A stretch of 48,603 bases of DNA, from assembly GCA_025994075.1 (NCBI GenBank), contig JAMQGV010000015.1, positions 109,091 through 157,693 on the forward strand, read 5' to 3'. The DNA is from Vicinamibacteria bacterium. GTDB taxonomy: Bacteria > Acidobacteriota > Vicinamibacteria > Fen-336. The notes beneath the pieces were generated by a model, which made no database searches, was not told where the DNA came from, and saw nothing but the letters and a program-made list of their open reading frames with translations. Below are positions 38,000 to 46,297 of the stretch, in pieces (position 1 is the first letter of the stretch; every line of letters begins with the position of its first letter). The position numbers were made by a program, and so were the translations under genes.

Positions 38000-38312
38000 C
38001 GATGACCACCTCGTCCCGGCCGATGAAGAGCCGGTTGCCCGGCCGCTTGAGCCCGACCGCGCGCACCGTCACCAGCCGCGAGGGCTCGTCGATGTCGAAG
38101 TATACGCGCAGGGACCCGACGCGGAGCTCCCAGGGCGAGAGCGGATTGGGCCGCAAGCGCTTGCGGTTGCGGGTCTCGACCCCGGGCTCGTGACGCAACT
38201 GCACCGCAACGGAGTCGAGCACGCGGCTCGCATCGCGCGCGCTCAGGCGGCGCAGGTGCTCGACCGCTTCGGCCGTGTACTCGATGCGATACCCGCGCGC
38301 TCGCCGGCCCAG
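37977..38312 (-). CDS. RelE/ParE-superfamily toxin, apparent CTG start
   Basis: The recognisable chain is 111 residues if translated from CTG 38312, which has a GGGGAGGGG site four bases upstream. Translation includes 'YRIEYTAEAVEHLRRLSARDASRVLDSV', quoted here in parts: 'YRIEYTAEAVEHLRRL' is the first strand and helix of RelE toxins. The later 'PWELRVGSLRVYFDID' and 'LVTVRAVGLKRPGNRLFIG' are the toxin core. The first ATG/GTG/TTG in frame (GTG 38222) would delete the first 30 residues, and no ATG, GTG or TTG exists before the upstream glycosyltransferase stop. So either CTG initiates or the gene is decayed. Expected activity is ribosome-dependent mRNA cleavage or gyrase poisoning. Confidence 0.7.
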   Translation of the reverse strand: MGRRARGYRIEYTAEAVEHLRRLSARDASRVLDSVAVQLRHEPGVETRNRKRLRPNPLSPWELRVGSLRVYFDIDEPSRLVTVRAVGLKRPGNRLFIGRDEVVIGEDPQAD

Positions 38313-38342
38313 TCGCCCCTCCCCGCGCGATCCTCGCGCGGC

Positions 38343-39383
38343 TCAGGTCCGCAGCAGGTCCTCGACCGCGTGCTGCCAGGTGTGGGCGCGGGAGGTGGCG
38401 AGGGCGCCCTGGCCGAGGCGCTCCGCCTCCGCGCGGTCGGCCATCGCGTCGAGCGCCGCGGCCATCGCCGGCGGATCCGCCGCCGCCAGCCGGCCGTTCT
38501 CTCCCGGGATCACCAGCTCCGACGGCCCGCCGCTGTCGGGCGCGGTGATCACCGCCTTGCCCGCGCGGAACGCCTCCTGGGTGACGAACCCGAAGTCCTC
38601 GTTCCACGGCGCGAACCACACCGCGCGGCAGCGCGCGTAGTGGTCGACGAGCGCCGCGTCGTCGATCGCGCCCAGCAGCTCCACCCGCCCCGCGAGCCCC
38701 AGCGCGTCGATCCGCTCGCGCAGCTTCGGCTCGTCCTCGCCGGTGCCCGCGATCTTGATGCCGAGGCTCGTGTTCTTCATCAGCGCCGCGGCCTCGACCA
38801 GCAGGTCCAGGCGCTTGAGCGGGTGCAGCCGCGAGACGGCGAACACGTAGTCGCCGTAGCCGTCGCAGCGGTACGGCCGCTCCGGGGCGGGCGGATAGAG
38901 CAGGTCGGAGGCGATCCCGCCGAAGCGCTGCAGCCGGCCCTGGATCGTCTTCGATTGCGCGACGAGGCGGGTGACGTTGCGCCGGAGCAGGTGGCCGTCG
39001 AGCGCGTGGAAGATCCGCCGCCGCACGCCCTCCTTCAGCTTGCCCTTGCGCCCCAGGCCGCGCGTGAAGCGCTCCCACAGGTCGTAGTACTCGCGCATCC
39101 GGTGGTTGAGCCAGCAGACGTGGCGCGGGTGGCGCACCGCGTACGAGGGAAACCGGAAGCTGACGACGTGGTCGACCGGGTGGCCGTCGGCGGTCATCCC
39201 GACGTCCGTCAGCCACGTCGCCGCGTAGGCCGAGAGCTGGCGCCCGAAGCGGTTCTGCGGCGTGACCAGCACCTCCGCCAGGTGGCCCGCGCGGCGGAAC
39301 GCGGCCGCCGTCTCCTCGGCGATCACCAGGTGCCCGCCGCGCACGAACAGCGCGCCGGAGGTGACGACCAGGACCCGCTTCAT
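38343..39383 (-). CDS. Glycosyltransferase family 4
   Basis: 346 residues, ATG overlapping the acyltransferase stop (ATGA at 39383-39380). A GT-B fold: N-terminal 'KRVLVVTSGALFVRGGHLVIAEE', here given only as 'VRGGHLVIAEE', then the C-terminal GT4 domain with 'VFAVSRLHPLKRLDLLVEAA', 'KIAGTGEDEPKLRERI' and the E-x7-E motif 'EDFGFVTQE' (about 265). A retaining transferase using a nucleotide sugar to build surface polysaccharide at the inner membrane. Sugar and acceptor are unknown. It is followed by the toxin-antitoxin pair 30 bases later. Confidence 0.9.
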   Translation of the reverse strand: MKRVLVVTSGALFVRGGHLVIAEETAAAFRRAGHLAEVLVTPQNRFGRQLSAYAATWLTDVGMTADGHPVDHVVSFRFPSYAVRHPRHVCWLNHRMREYYDLWERFTRGLGRKGKLKEGVRRRIFHALDGHLLRRNVTRLVAQSKTIQGRLQRFGGIASDLLYPPAPERPYRCDGYGDYVFAVSRLHPLKRLDLLVEAAALMKNTSLGIKIAGTGEDEPKLRERIDALGLAGRVELLGAIDDAALVDHYARCRAVWFAPWNEDFGFVTQEAFRAGKAVITAPDSGGPSELVIPGENGRLAAADPPAMAAALDAMADRAEAERLGQGALATSRAHTWQHAVEDLLRT

Positions 39384-40168
39384 TCGGCCGCGGCCGCCCC
39401 CGCCTCGCCGCGGGTGCGGATCACGCGGGCCGGCACTCCCGCGGCCACCGCGCCCGCCGGCAGGTCCTTCGCGACCACGGCGTTGGCGCCGACCACGACG
39501 TCGTCGCCGAGCGTCACCCCGTCGAGCACCTTGGCGCCCGTGCCCAGCCACACCCGCTTGCCGAGCGTGATCCCCTTCGAGGTCCGCTCCTGCTGCGTGA
39601 TCGGCACGCCCGACTCGTCGAAGGCGTGGCCGCCGCCGACGAGGTACGTGTACGCGGCGAACAGGCCGTACTCGCCCACCTCGACCCGCGAGCCGCTGAA
39701 GATCTCGCTCTGGAAGCCGATGTTGACGTGGTCGCCGAGGACGATGTCCCCGTCCTTGCAGGAGAGGATCGTGCCGCGGCCGAGGAACACGCCGCGCCCG
39801 AGGTCGATGCCGCGGTTCGAGGCCCCCTTGGCGTCGAGCACGCAGAGGTCGTCGATCACCGCGCCGTCGGCGATCCGGATCTTGCGCGGGTGGCGCAGCA
39901 CGACGCCGGCGCCGAAGGTCACGCCCTGGCCGCAGCTCCCCAGCAGCAGCGGGTACGCCAGCTTGCGGAGGACCAGGCCGAGCGCCCCCGGGACCCACGA
40001 GGTGAGCGTGACCACGAGTTCGTGGAGAATCAGGGCGCCGAGCGAGCGCGAGCCCACGACCAGGTCCTGGTACTTCGCGAGCGCGGACCCGCCGGAGCCG
40101 AGGGCATCCTGGATGCCGATCGGCCGTCCGCCGGGCAGTTCTCCCGGAGTGTGCGCGCTTTGACCCAT
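39380..40168 (-). CDS. Left-handed beta-helix acyltransferase (LbH/hexapeptide family)
   Basis: 262 residues from ATG 40168; an ATG at 40189 would add seven residues. After an N-terminal helical part ('LGALILHELVVTLTSWVPGALG') come hexapeptide repeats 'VTFGAGVVLRHPRKIRIADG', 'VFLGRGTILSCKDGDIVLGD' and 'VWLGTGAKVLDGVTLGDDVVVGANAVV', with the catalytic His region 'VGGGHAFDESG'. The pattern fits O-acetyltransferases that decorate polysaccharides. The gene overlaps the GT4 gene downstream. Its start is divergent from a lipoprotein gene only 19 bases away, so promoters must overlap coding sequence. Confidence 0.85.
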   Translation of the reverse strand: MGQSAHTPGELPGGRPIGIQDALGSGGSALAKYQDLVVGSRSLGALILHELVVTLTSWVPGALGLVLRKLAYPLLLGSCGQGVTFGAGVVLRHPRKIRIADGAVIDDLCVLDAKGASNRGIDLGRGVFLGRGTILSCKDGDIVLGDHVNIGFQSEIFSGSRVEVGEYGLFAAYTYLVGGGHAFDESGVPITQQERTSKGITLGKRVWLGTGAKVLDGVTLGDDVVVGANAVVAKDLPAGAVAAGVPARVIRTRGEAGAAAAE

Positions 40169-40187
40169 CGTCGAAACGAACAGTAGC

Positions 40188-41126
40188 ATGAGGCATTTGC
40201 AGCGACCGACGTCGCTCGTGACCAGCCTCCTGCTCGCCGTGCTCGCCGGCCTCGCCGCCTGCGGTGGCTCGTCCACGTCGCCTACACCCACGCCGACGAC
40301 CACGACTCCGTCGGCCACGCTGCCCGCGCGCCCGACCGCGATCGCCCCCGCCGCCGGCGCGACCGCGACGACCGACGAGGTGACGTTCACCGTCCAGAAC
40401 GCGAGCGGCTTCGACCAGGGCCAGGCCGAGTACACGTTCCGGCTCGCGACGCGCTCCGGCACGCTGGAGATCGCCACCGCCCAGGTCGCTGCCGGCTCGC
40501 GACAAACCTCCGCGACGCTGCGCGTGCCGCGCGGCATGACGCTGAGCTGGACCGCGACGGCCACGTCAGCGAGCGGCCAGACGGCGACGTCGGACACCTA
40601 CACGCTGACCGGCGCAACGCTCTCGTGCGCCGCGAGCGGCAACGCCTACGCGAAGCGGGTCGTCGACTGGTTCATCCCCGCCTGCTCGCTCGCCCGCAAC
40701 CGCTACAACGACGTCCAGCAGGTGCTGGGCCCGCCCGACTCCCAGGGCAACGCGACGAACGGGTACACCGGCATCGTCAGCCTCGGCAACCGCGGCCGCG
40801 TCGACGTCGACATGGAGCGCTGCGCGGTCGACGGTCCGGGCAACGACGTGCGGGTTTTCCAGCGCGCCTCGGCCGAGCCGGTCACCCTGTACGCGGCCGG
40901 CTCCCCCGACGGCCCCTGGCTGATGATCGGCGACCGCCTGCCCTGCGGCGACGTGTTCCTGCCGGGCCTCCGCAGCGGCTATTGCGAGTTCGACCTCGCC
41001 GCCTTCGAGATCTCGGAGGCGCGATACTTCCGCATCGAGGACGGCGAGCACTACGCCTGCGAGATAGCCGAGACCGACAGCGAAGGCGCCGACATCGACG
41101 CCATCGAGATCCTGCGACTCAAGTGA
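40188..41126 (+). CDS. Lipoprotein of polysaccharide locus, unknown function
   Basis: 312 residues. The signal peptide has basic residues and the lipobox 'LAGLAAC', lipidated at about C25, then a Ser/Thr/Pro linker. Residues about 45-145 look like one beta-sandwich (fibronectin-like, 'RPTAIAPAAGATATTDEVTF'). Residues about 150-312 contain paired cysteines and 'YFRIEDGEHYACEIAETDSEGADIDAIEIL', given here only in outline; that end resembles discoidin-like carbohydrate-binding domains. ATG at 40188 without Shine-Dalgarno. TTGACC-18-TAGCAT at 40160-40189 would favour a GTG at 40218, but the basic N-region argues for the ATG. The stop overlaps the flippase-like gene (GTGA). Confidence 0.75.
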   Translation: MRHLQRPTSLVTSLLLAVLAGLAACGGSSTSPTPTPTTTTPSATLPARPTAIAPAAGATATTDEVTFTVQNASGFDQGQAEYTFRLATRSGTLEIATAQVAAGSRQTSATLRVPRGMTLSWTATATSASGQTATSDTYTLTGATLSCAASGNAYAKRVVDWFIPACSLARNRYNDVQQVLGPPDSQGNATNGYTGIVSLGNRGRVDVDMERCAVDGPGNDVRVFQRASAEPVTLYAAGSPDGPWLMIGDRLPCGDVFLPGLRSGYCEFDLAAFEISEARYFRIEDGEHYACEIAETDSEGADIDAIEILRLK

Positions 41127-42079
41127 CGAAGCACGTGCTGATGGCGGTCAAGCTGCTGGTCTCGGCGGCGCTGCTCGCCTACCTCTTCTCGACGACCGAC
41201 CTGGCGGCGCTGCTGCGCCGCGTGCGCACCGGGGACCTGCTGCTGCTGGGCGTCGCCGTGATCTTCTACGTCGGCATGATGGGCCTCGCGACCTGGCGCT
41301 GGCGGGTGCTCCTGGCCGCCCAGGGCTACCCGGCACCGCTGCGGCGGCTCACCGCCTCCTACCTGATCGCGACCTTCTTCAACAACTTCCTCCCGAGCAA
41401 CGTCGGCGGCGACGTGATCCGGGTCCGCGACGGCTCGCGGCTGACCGGCTCGACCACCGCATCGCTCGCGATCGTGGCGATCGACCGCGTGCTCGGCCTG
41501 CTCGCGTTGTACGTGCTGGCGCTGAGCGCCTGGCTGCTGGCGCCGCCGGAGGTCCGCGACCTGCCGGGCGCGGCCCCGGCACTCGCCGCGCTCGGGGTCG
41601 GCTTCGCGATCGCGGCGTTCCTCTTCTTCCGCGTGGGCACCGCCCGCCGGCTGGTCGCGGCGTCGGGCCTCGGCCAGCACGACTGGGTGCGCCAGCGCTT
41701 CGAGACGGTCCAGGCGGCGGTGCAGGTCTACCGCGAGCGGCTGGTCTCGGTGTGGGTCGCGTTCTGCGCCAGCCTGGTGCTGCAGGCCGCCGCGGTCTTC
41801 TACTTCTTCTTCGTCGCCCACTCGCTGGCGATCGACCTGCCGCTGGGCGCCGCGTTCGTCATCATCCCGCTGTGCTTCCTGGTGCAGACCGTGCCGATCT
41901 CCTTCAACGGCTGGGGCGTGCGCGAGAGCCTGTTCATCGTCTACTTCGGGCAGATCGGGCTCAGCCGCGACAGTGCGCTGGCCTTCAGCCTGGTCGGCGC
42001 CGGCTTGATCGTCGTGCTCTCGCTCTCGGGGGCCGCGATGTGGGCCATCCGGGGGGCCGCAAGCGAGGGCGGCGAGTGA
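41123..42079 (+). CDS. Flippase-like / lysylphosphatidylglycerol synthase transmembrane domain protein (UPF0104)
   Basis: 318 residues from a GTG overlapping the lipoprotein stop. About eight transmembrane helices. Family hallmarks are 'TASYLIATFFNNFLPSNVGGDVIR' (seen at about 75-97), 'AIVAIDRVLGLLALYVLAL' and 'TVPISFNGWGVRESLFI' (about 255-275). Members of this family are integral inner-membrane proteins tied to lipid or polysaccharide transport, often in glycosylation islands. The soluble MprF synthase domain is absent. The stop overlaps the next glycosyltransferase (GTGA). Confidence 0.9.
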   Translation: MTKHVLMAVKLLVSAALLAYLFSTTDLAALLRRVRTGDLLLLGVAVIFYVGMMGLATWRWRVLLAAQGYPAPLRRLTASYLIATFFNNFLPSNVGGDVIRVRDGSRLTGSTTASLAIVAIDRVLGLLALYVLALSAWLLAPPEVRDLPGAAPALAALGVGFAIAAFLFFRVGTARRLVAASGLGQHDWVRQRFETVQAAVQVYRERLVSVWVAFCASLVLQAAAVFYFFFVAHSLAIDLPLGAAFVIIPLCFLVQTVPISFNGWGVRESLFIVYFGQIGLSRDSALAFSLVGAGLIVVLSLSGAAMWAIRGAASEGGE

Positions 42080-43215
42080 GGCCGGTCCCCGTCCTCCACG
42101 TCTGCGACAAGTTCGGCGTGGCGGGCTCCAGCATCCACGGGGTCTCGCGGCTGTTCGCGTGGTGGTTCCCGCGCTTCGATAGCACCCGCTTCGACGTCTC
42201 GCTGGTCGGCCTCAAGGCGCCCGAGCCCGCGTCGGACAAGCTGCGCGATGCCGGCGTCGAGGTCACCCACCTGTCGCGCTCGAAGTTCGACCCGCGGATC
42301 CTGACCGACCTCGTGCGGATCGGCCGCGAGCGCGGCGCGCGCGTGCTGCACGTCCACGGCTACGCGGCGGCGGACTTCGGCCGCCTGGCGGCGAAGGCGC
42401 TCGGCGCCGGGCTCGTGCTCCACGAGCACTTCGCCGATCCGAAGATGCCCGGCTACCAGGCGGTCGCCGACCGCCTGCTCGCAGGCCTCACGGACCGCGC
42501 GGTCGCCGTCTCCGGCTCCACCCGCGACTTCCTGGTCCGCGAGCGCTTCGTGCCCGAGGGCCGCGTGCGGCTCGTGTGGAACGGCGCGCCGCTCGCCGAG
42601 TTCGCGCCGCGCCCGGCCGACGAGTCGCGGGCGCTGCGCCGCTCGTTCGGCTTCGACGACGAGACGCTGGTGATCGGGACCATCTCGCGGCTGTCGCTGC
42701 AGAAGAGCCACCGCACGCTGCTCGACGCGCTGCCGCCCGTGTTCGCCCGCTTCCCCGCCGCCCGCGCGCTGATCGTCGGCGACGGCGACCAGATGGAGGC
42801 GCTGCGCGAGCAAGCCGCGCGGCTCGGCATCGCAGGCGCGGTGGTGTTCGCCGGCCACCGCACGGACGTGCCGCAACTGCTCTCCGCGCTCGACGTGTTC
42901 TGCATCTCCTCGACCTACGAGGGCACGCCGCTGGCGCTGTTCGAGGCGATGGCCGCCGGCCGCACGATCGTGTCCACCGCGGTCGACGGCTGCGCCGAGG
43001 TGCTGCGCGACGGCGCCACCGGCCTGCTGGTGCCGCCCTCGGACCCGCCGGCGCTGGGCGACGCGCTCGTCCGCGCCCTCGCCGACGCGGGCCTGCGCCG
43101 CTCGCTGTCGGACGCGGCCCTCGCGGCCTCGCGCCAGTTCGACATCGCCGAGTGCGTGCGCCAGCTCGAGGCCATCTACGACGAGGTGCTCGCCGAGCGG
43201 GGGCGTGCCGCGTGA
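42076..43215 (+). CDS. Glycosyltransferase family 4
   Basis: 379 residues from a GTG overlapping the flippase-like stop. The N-terminal domain has the donor/acceptor loop 'KFGVAGSSIHGVSRLFAWW' and 'VLHVHGYAAADFGRLAA'. The C-terminal domain has 'IGTISRLSLQKSHRTLLDAL', 'ALIVGDGDQMEALREQA' and the E-x7-E motif 'EGTPLALFE' (about 283). A complete retaining GT-B enzyme of surface polysaccharide synthesis. The substrate is unknown. It is coupled at both ends: its stop overlaps the deacetylase start (GTGA at 43212-43215). Confidence 0.92.
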   Translation: MRPVPVLHVCDKFGVAGSSIHGVSRLFAWWFPRFDSTRFDVSLVGLKAPEPASDKLRDAGVEVTHLSRSKFDPRILTDLVRIGRERGARVLHVHGYAAADFGRLAAKALGAGLVLHEHFADPKMPGYQAVADRLLAGLTDRAVAVSGSTRDFLVRERFVPEGRVRLVWNGAPLAEFAPRPADESRALRRSFGFDDETLVIGTISRLSLQKSHRTLLDALPPVFARFPAARALIVGDGDQMEALREQAARLGIAGAVVFAGHRTDVPQLLSALDVFCISSTYEGTPLALFEAMAAGRTIVSTAVDGCAEVLRDGATGLLVPPSDPPALGDALVRALADAGLRRSLSDAALAASRQFDIAECVRQLEAIYDEVLAERGRAA

Positions 43216-44372
43216 GCTTCTTCGCGAAAGCGATCGAGACCCCGCGCGACCTGGTGCTCGGCCGCTACCCCGACTTCGTCACCGGCGGCCCGCTGCCGAA
43301 GGGCCAGGTGCCGGTGTTCGTCTTCCACTCGCTCGAGCCGCGGCTGTTCGAGGCCCAGCTCCGCCACCTCAAGGACAACGGCTACGTCACGCTCGGCGCC
43401 GACGAGTACTTCCGGGTGCTGGTGGGCGCGGTGCCGCCGCCCGAGAAGGCGGTGGTGCTGACGTTCGACGACGGCCGCGCCACGCTGTGGAGCGTCGGCG
43501 CGCCGCTGCTGAAGCAGTTCGGGATGCGCGGCGTCGTGTTCCTGGTGCCCGGCCGCACCCGCGAGGGCGGGCTCGGCCCCACCCTGCGCGACGTGCGCGA
43601 GGGCCGCGCCACCGACGCCGAGCTGCTCGCCCGCGAGCGCAGGCCCGAGGGCTTCCTGACCTGGGGCGAGGTCGAGGCGCTCGCCCGCGACGGCGTCTAC
43701 GACTTCGAGAGCCACTCGATGTTCCACGCGCGCGTCGCGGTCGCGCCCGAGGTCGTCGACTTCCTGACGCCCGAGCGCCGCCACGGCTACGCGGCGATGG
43801 ACGTGCCGTGGATCCCCGGGCCCGGCGGCGACCAACTCGCCCACGAGGCCGGCCTCGGCACCCCGCTGCTGCGCTCGGCCCCGCGCCTGGCGGGCGCCCC
43901 CCGCTTCGTGGAGGAGCCCGGCTTCGGCGACCTCTGCCGGGAGCTCGTCGAGCGCGAGGGCGGCGCCGCCTTCTTCGGCCGCCGCGACTGGCGCGCCCGG
44001 CTGCGCGGCCTGCTGCCCGAGGGCCCGGTGCCCGGCCGCTGGGAGACGGCGGAGGAGGCCGAGGCGGCGATCGACCGCGAGCTGCGCGAGTCGCGCCGGC
44101 TGCTGGAGGAGCGCACGGGTCGCGCGGTGGTGCACCTCTGCTACCCGTGGCACGCGTCGTCGCCGGCCGCGGTGGCGGCGGCGCGCGCGGCGGGCTATCG
44201 CACCGCGTTCTGCGGCAAGGTCGCCGGGGTGCCCATCACGCTCCCCGGCGGCGACCCGCTGGCCATCGCCCGGGTCGGCGAGGACTGGTTGTTCTGCCTG
44301 CCCGGCCGGGGCCGGCGCAGCGCGGTCGCGGTGCTCGCGGCCAAGTGGCAACGCGCCCTGCGCGGCGCGTAG
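43212..44372 (+). CDS. Polysaccharide deacetylase (NodB/CE4 family)
   Basis: 386 residues from a GTG overlapping the glycosyltransferase stop. NodB motif 1 'VVLTFDDGRATLWS' (about 84-97) provides the catalytic Asp pair. Motif 2 is 'FESHSMFHARV' with two metal-binding His. 'VHLCYPWHASSP' near 320 corresponds to the later substrate-groove motif. A roughly 120-residue insertion between them is unusual for short CE4 enzymes. There is no signal peptide, so it may act on a lipid-linked intermediate at the cytosolic face. Last gene of the four-gene plus-strand polysaccharide operon. Confidence 0.88.
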   Translation: MSFFAKAIETPRDLVLGRYPDFVTGGPLPKGQVPVFVFHSLEPRLFEAQLRHLKDNGYVTLGADEYFRVLVGAVPPPEKAVVLTFDDGRATLWSVGAPLLKQFGMRGVVFLVPGRTREGGLGPTLRDVREGRATDAELLARERRPEGFLTWGEVEALARDGVYDFESHSMFHARVAVAPEVVDFLTPERRHGYAAMDVPWIPGPGGDQLAHEAGLGTPLLRSAPRLAGAPRFVEEPGFGDLCRELVEREGGAAFFGRRDWRARLRGLLPEGPVPGRWETAEEAEAAIDRELRESRRLLEERTGRAVVHLCYPWHASSPAAVAAARAAGYRTAFCGKVAGVPITLPGGDPLAIARVGEDWLFCLPGRGRRSAVAVLAAKWQRALRGA

Positions 44373-44418
44373 TACCATCCGCCGAACCCTTCATTCCCAA
44401 GGGGCGGACCAGAACGCC

Positions 44419-45012
44419 ATGAGCCACCTGCTGCTGCCCGTCCTCCCGCTGCGCGACGTGTGCCTCTTCCCCGAGGCGTCGCTGACCGTCGCCATCACCC
44501 GTCCCGCGGTGGTGCGCGCGCTCGAGCTCTCCCGCCGCTGCGGCAACCGCCTGGTCGCGGTCGCCCAGAAGGACCCCCTCAACCAGAACCCCAGCGCGGT
44601 CGGCCTCCACGGCTTCGGCACCATCGCCGAGGTGGTCAGCCACGAGGTGCAGAGCGACATCGACCGCAAGATCGAGCTCGACGGCCACCGCCGCGCCCGC
44701 ATCCACGACATGCTCGGCCTCGACGTCCTGGTCGCCGAGGTCGAGGAGGTCGAGGAGGGCGACCCCGGCGACGAGTGGGGCTCCGCGGTCGAGGCCCTCG
44801 CCCGCTACATGCACGCCCACGCCGACCTCCGCCAGTTCCTCGACGCCCAGCGCCGCTCGAAGGAACCCATGGCCTGGGTCAACCTCGCCTGCCAGCACCT
44901 CCCCATCACCGCCACGGCCCGCCAGAAACTCCTGGAAAGCGACGCCGCCGAACGCTGCCAGAAGATCAGCCGCGGCCTGGACGCGCTGCTGAAGAAGGAG
45001 CGCGAGGGTTAG
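44419..45012 (+). CDS. LON-domain protein (Lon N-terminal substrate-binding domain only)
   Basis: 197 residues. 'LLPVLPLRDVCLFPEASLTV' and 'LHGFGTIAEVVSHEV' are hallmarks of the LON (PUA-like) substrate-binding domain. The following helical part 'YMHAHADLRQFLDAQRRSKEPMAWVN' and 'ATARQKLLESDAAERCQKI' matches the rest of the Lon N-terminal region. There is no AAA+ or protease domain, so it is a free-standing domain, possibly a chaperone adaptor. It appears monocistronic, 46 bases after the deacetylase gene, with a small CCTT/AAGG hairpin in the gap. Confidence 0.88.
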   Translation: MSHLLLPVLPLRDVCLFPEASLTVAITRPAVVRALELSRRCGNRLVAVAQKDPLNQNPSAVGLHGFGTIAEVVSHEVQSDIDRKIELDGHRRARIHDMLGLDVLVAEVEEVEEGDPGDEWGSAVEALARYMHAHADLRQFLDAQRRSKEPMAWVNLACQHLPITATARQKLLESDAAERCQKISRGLDALLKKEREG

Positions 45013-45087
45013 GCTCGCCTCTCCCCAATCGCGTGCGGCGATGGGACTGAAGTGGCCGCCGCCGGCCGGGCGAGCGCCGATCCGTCG

Positions 45088-45546
45088 CTAACGCCGCCGG
45101 GGACCCAGGGCCCGCATTTGCCCCTCGACCTGCGCCATCCGCCCCAGGATCTGGGCTCGCTCTGCCCGCAGCAACGCCAGTTCGCCTTCGACGCTCTCCA
45201 GCCGATCGTCGACTCCTTCGAACCGGGCTTCGACGCCGGAAAGCCGGCCTTCGACTCGGTCGAGCTGGACTGCGACCTTGCCGACCTGGCCCTCGACGCC
45301 CGACAGACGCCCCTCGACCGCTTCGATCTTCTCCTCGACGCGCTTGAGCCCGACCACGAGCATCTGGTACTCGGTCTCGAGCCGATCGAAGCGGTGGTAG
45401 ATGGCGTCGAGGTGCCCGTCGATGTCGTCGAGCCGACTTTGCACCCCCGAGATATCGCCCCGGATCTCGCGAAACTCGGGCGCGATGATCTCCCGGTGGA
45501 ACCGGAGCAGCGTGGGCCAGAGTTCGTCTCTTGCGATCGTGCTCAT
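45088..45546 (-). CDS. Coiled-coil protein, last gene of DUF433 cassette
   Basis: 152 residues, ATG overlapping the stop of the gene before it (ATGA at 45546-45543). After a short N-terminal part ('LWPTLLRFHREIIAPEF') residues about 30-140 are continuous heptads with hydrophobic Val/Leu/Ile at a and d positions. They include two copies of 'VEGRLSGVE' about 21 residues apart and an identical-phase 'RLESVEGEL'. No membrane segment. A parallel oligomeric rod is likely. The function is unknown. Tight coupling to three DUF433-type genes suggests it acts in the same complex or system. Confidence 0.8.
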   Translation of the reverse strand: MSTIARDELWPTLLRFHREIIAPEFREIRGDISGVQSRLDDIDGHLDAIYHRFDRLETEYQMLVVGLKRVEEKIEAVEGRLSGVEGQVGKVAVQLDRVEGRLSGVEARFEGVDDRLESVEGELALLRAERAQILGRMAQVEGQMRALGPRRR

Positions 45547-45989
45547 CGTACCTTCCGGTGAATCAGCCTCAGGTCCGCGCGTTCAGAGATCGCCAATTCT
45601 CCAGACGTCCCTCGGTCACGAGTACGGCTCGTCGCAGCGATCCAGGTGCGGCGAGTCGCCGGAGCCGGCGGCAGCAGCCCGCGCCGCCAGGACCGCAGCG
45701 TCTCGACCTTGCTCGCCGCGAGGATCAGTTCGCTGCACTCGTCGCGCGCCAGTTCAGCGTCGATCTCGCGGGGGAACTCCCTGTAGTAGGCGAAGGCGGC
45801 CTCCACCTGAGCTTCGGTCAGGTCGGGGTAATCCTCCTCCAGGATCTGGGCTTTCGTGTGCCCCTGGCGCGCGCAGCCGATCACGTTGTTCACGCGGACG
45901 CGGCTATTCCCGAGCGCCGCCTTGCCGAAACAATAGCCGGGCTCCTTGACGATCAGTGGGTGCCTCTCGCGCCAGCCTGGGTCTTTCAC
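45543..45989 (-). CDS. DUF433-like protein, divergent
   Basis: 148 residues from a GTG overlapping the preceding stop (GTGA). Residues about 10-80 keep the DUF433 pattern: 'HPLIVKEPGYCFGKAAL' in place of the canonical Gly-Gly-x-Pro-x-Ile turn, 'NSRVRVNNVIGCARQGHTKA', 'ILEEDYPDLTEAQVEAAFAYY' and 'REIDAELARDE'. The long C-terminal extension is basic and shows no family likeness. DUF433 proteins are usually VapB-like antitoxins paired with DUF5615 PIN-like toxins; no such toxin gene is adjacent. Third gene of four overlapping genes. Confidence 0.75.
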   Translation of the reverse strand: MKDPGWRERHPLIVKEPGYCFGKAALGNSRVRVNNVIGCARQGHTKAQILEEDYPDLTEAQVEAAFAYYREFPREIDAELARDECSELILAASKVETLRSWRRGLLPPAPATRRTWIAATSRTRDRGTSGELAISERADLRLIHRKVR

Positions 45990-46297
45990 TTGGTTCGACC
46001 TCCAAGCCCCCGAGTGGCCAGAAACGCCTCTCGCAGCCGCTCGGTCTCCTCCTCCCAGCCCTCGTCCTCCGCCAGCTCGGCGTCGATCTCCTCCCTGTGG
46101 TCTTGGCGGTAGGCCAGCGCCGCCTCGACGTCCGCCACCGTGAGAGCCGGGTAGGCCTCGAGGATGCCGGCGACATCCTCCCCGGCGTCCGAGAGGAACG
46201 CGATGTCCACGACCGCGATCCTCCGCCCCGCGATGCAGGGTCGCCCACCTCTCACGTCGGGCCGACTGACGATGCGTGCCCCGCTGACCGGCGTCAT
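45986..46297 (-). CDS. DUF433 domain protein (antitoxin-like)
   Basis: 103 residues, ATG overlapping the preceding stop (ATGA). The most canonical member of the cassette: 'IVSRPDVRGGRPCIAGRRIAV' (about 9-29), 'GEDVAGILEAYPALTVADVEAALAYR' in outline at 38-63, and an 'EEIDAELAEDE' tail. Known DUF433 proteins bind DNA through a winged-helix-like fold and neutralise PIN-type toxins. No toxin is visible. Both ends overlap neighbours by four bases, so all three DUF433 proteins are probably made in fixed ratio. Confidence 0.85.
   Translation of the reverse strand: MTPVSGARIVSRPDVRGGRPCIAGRRIAVVDIAFLSDAGEDVAGILEAYPALTVADVEAALAYRQDHREEIDAELAEDEGWEEETERLREAFLATRGLGGRTK

Noticed and set aside
40160..40189. 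TTGACC-18-TAGCAT as the promoter of the lipoprotein gene
   Set aside because: It would start transcription after the ATG that gives the best signal peptide. The fit is kept only as an alternative with a GTG start at 40218.
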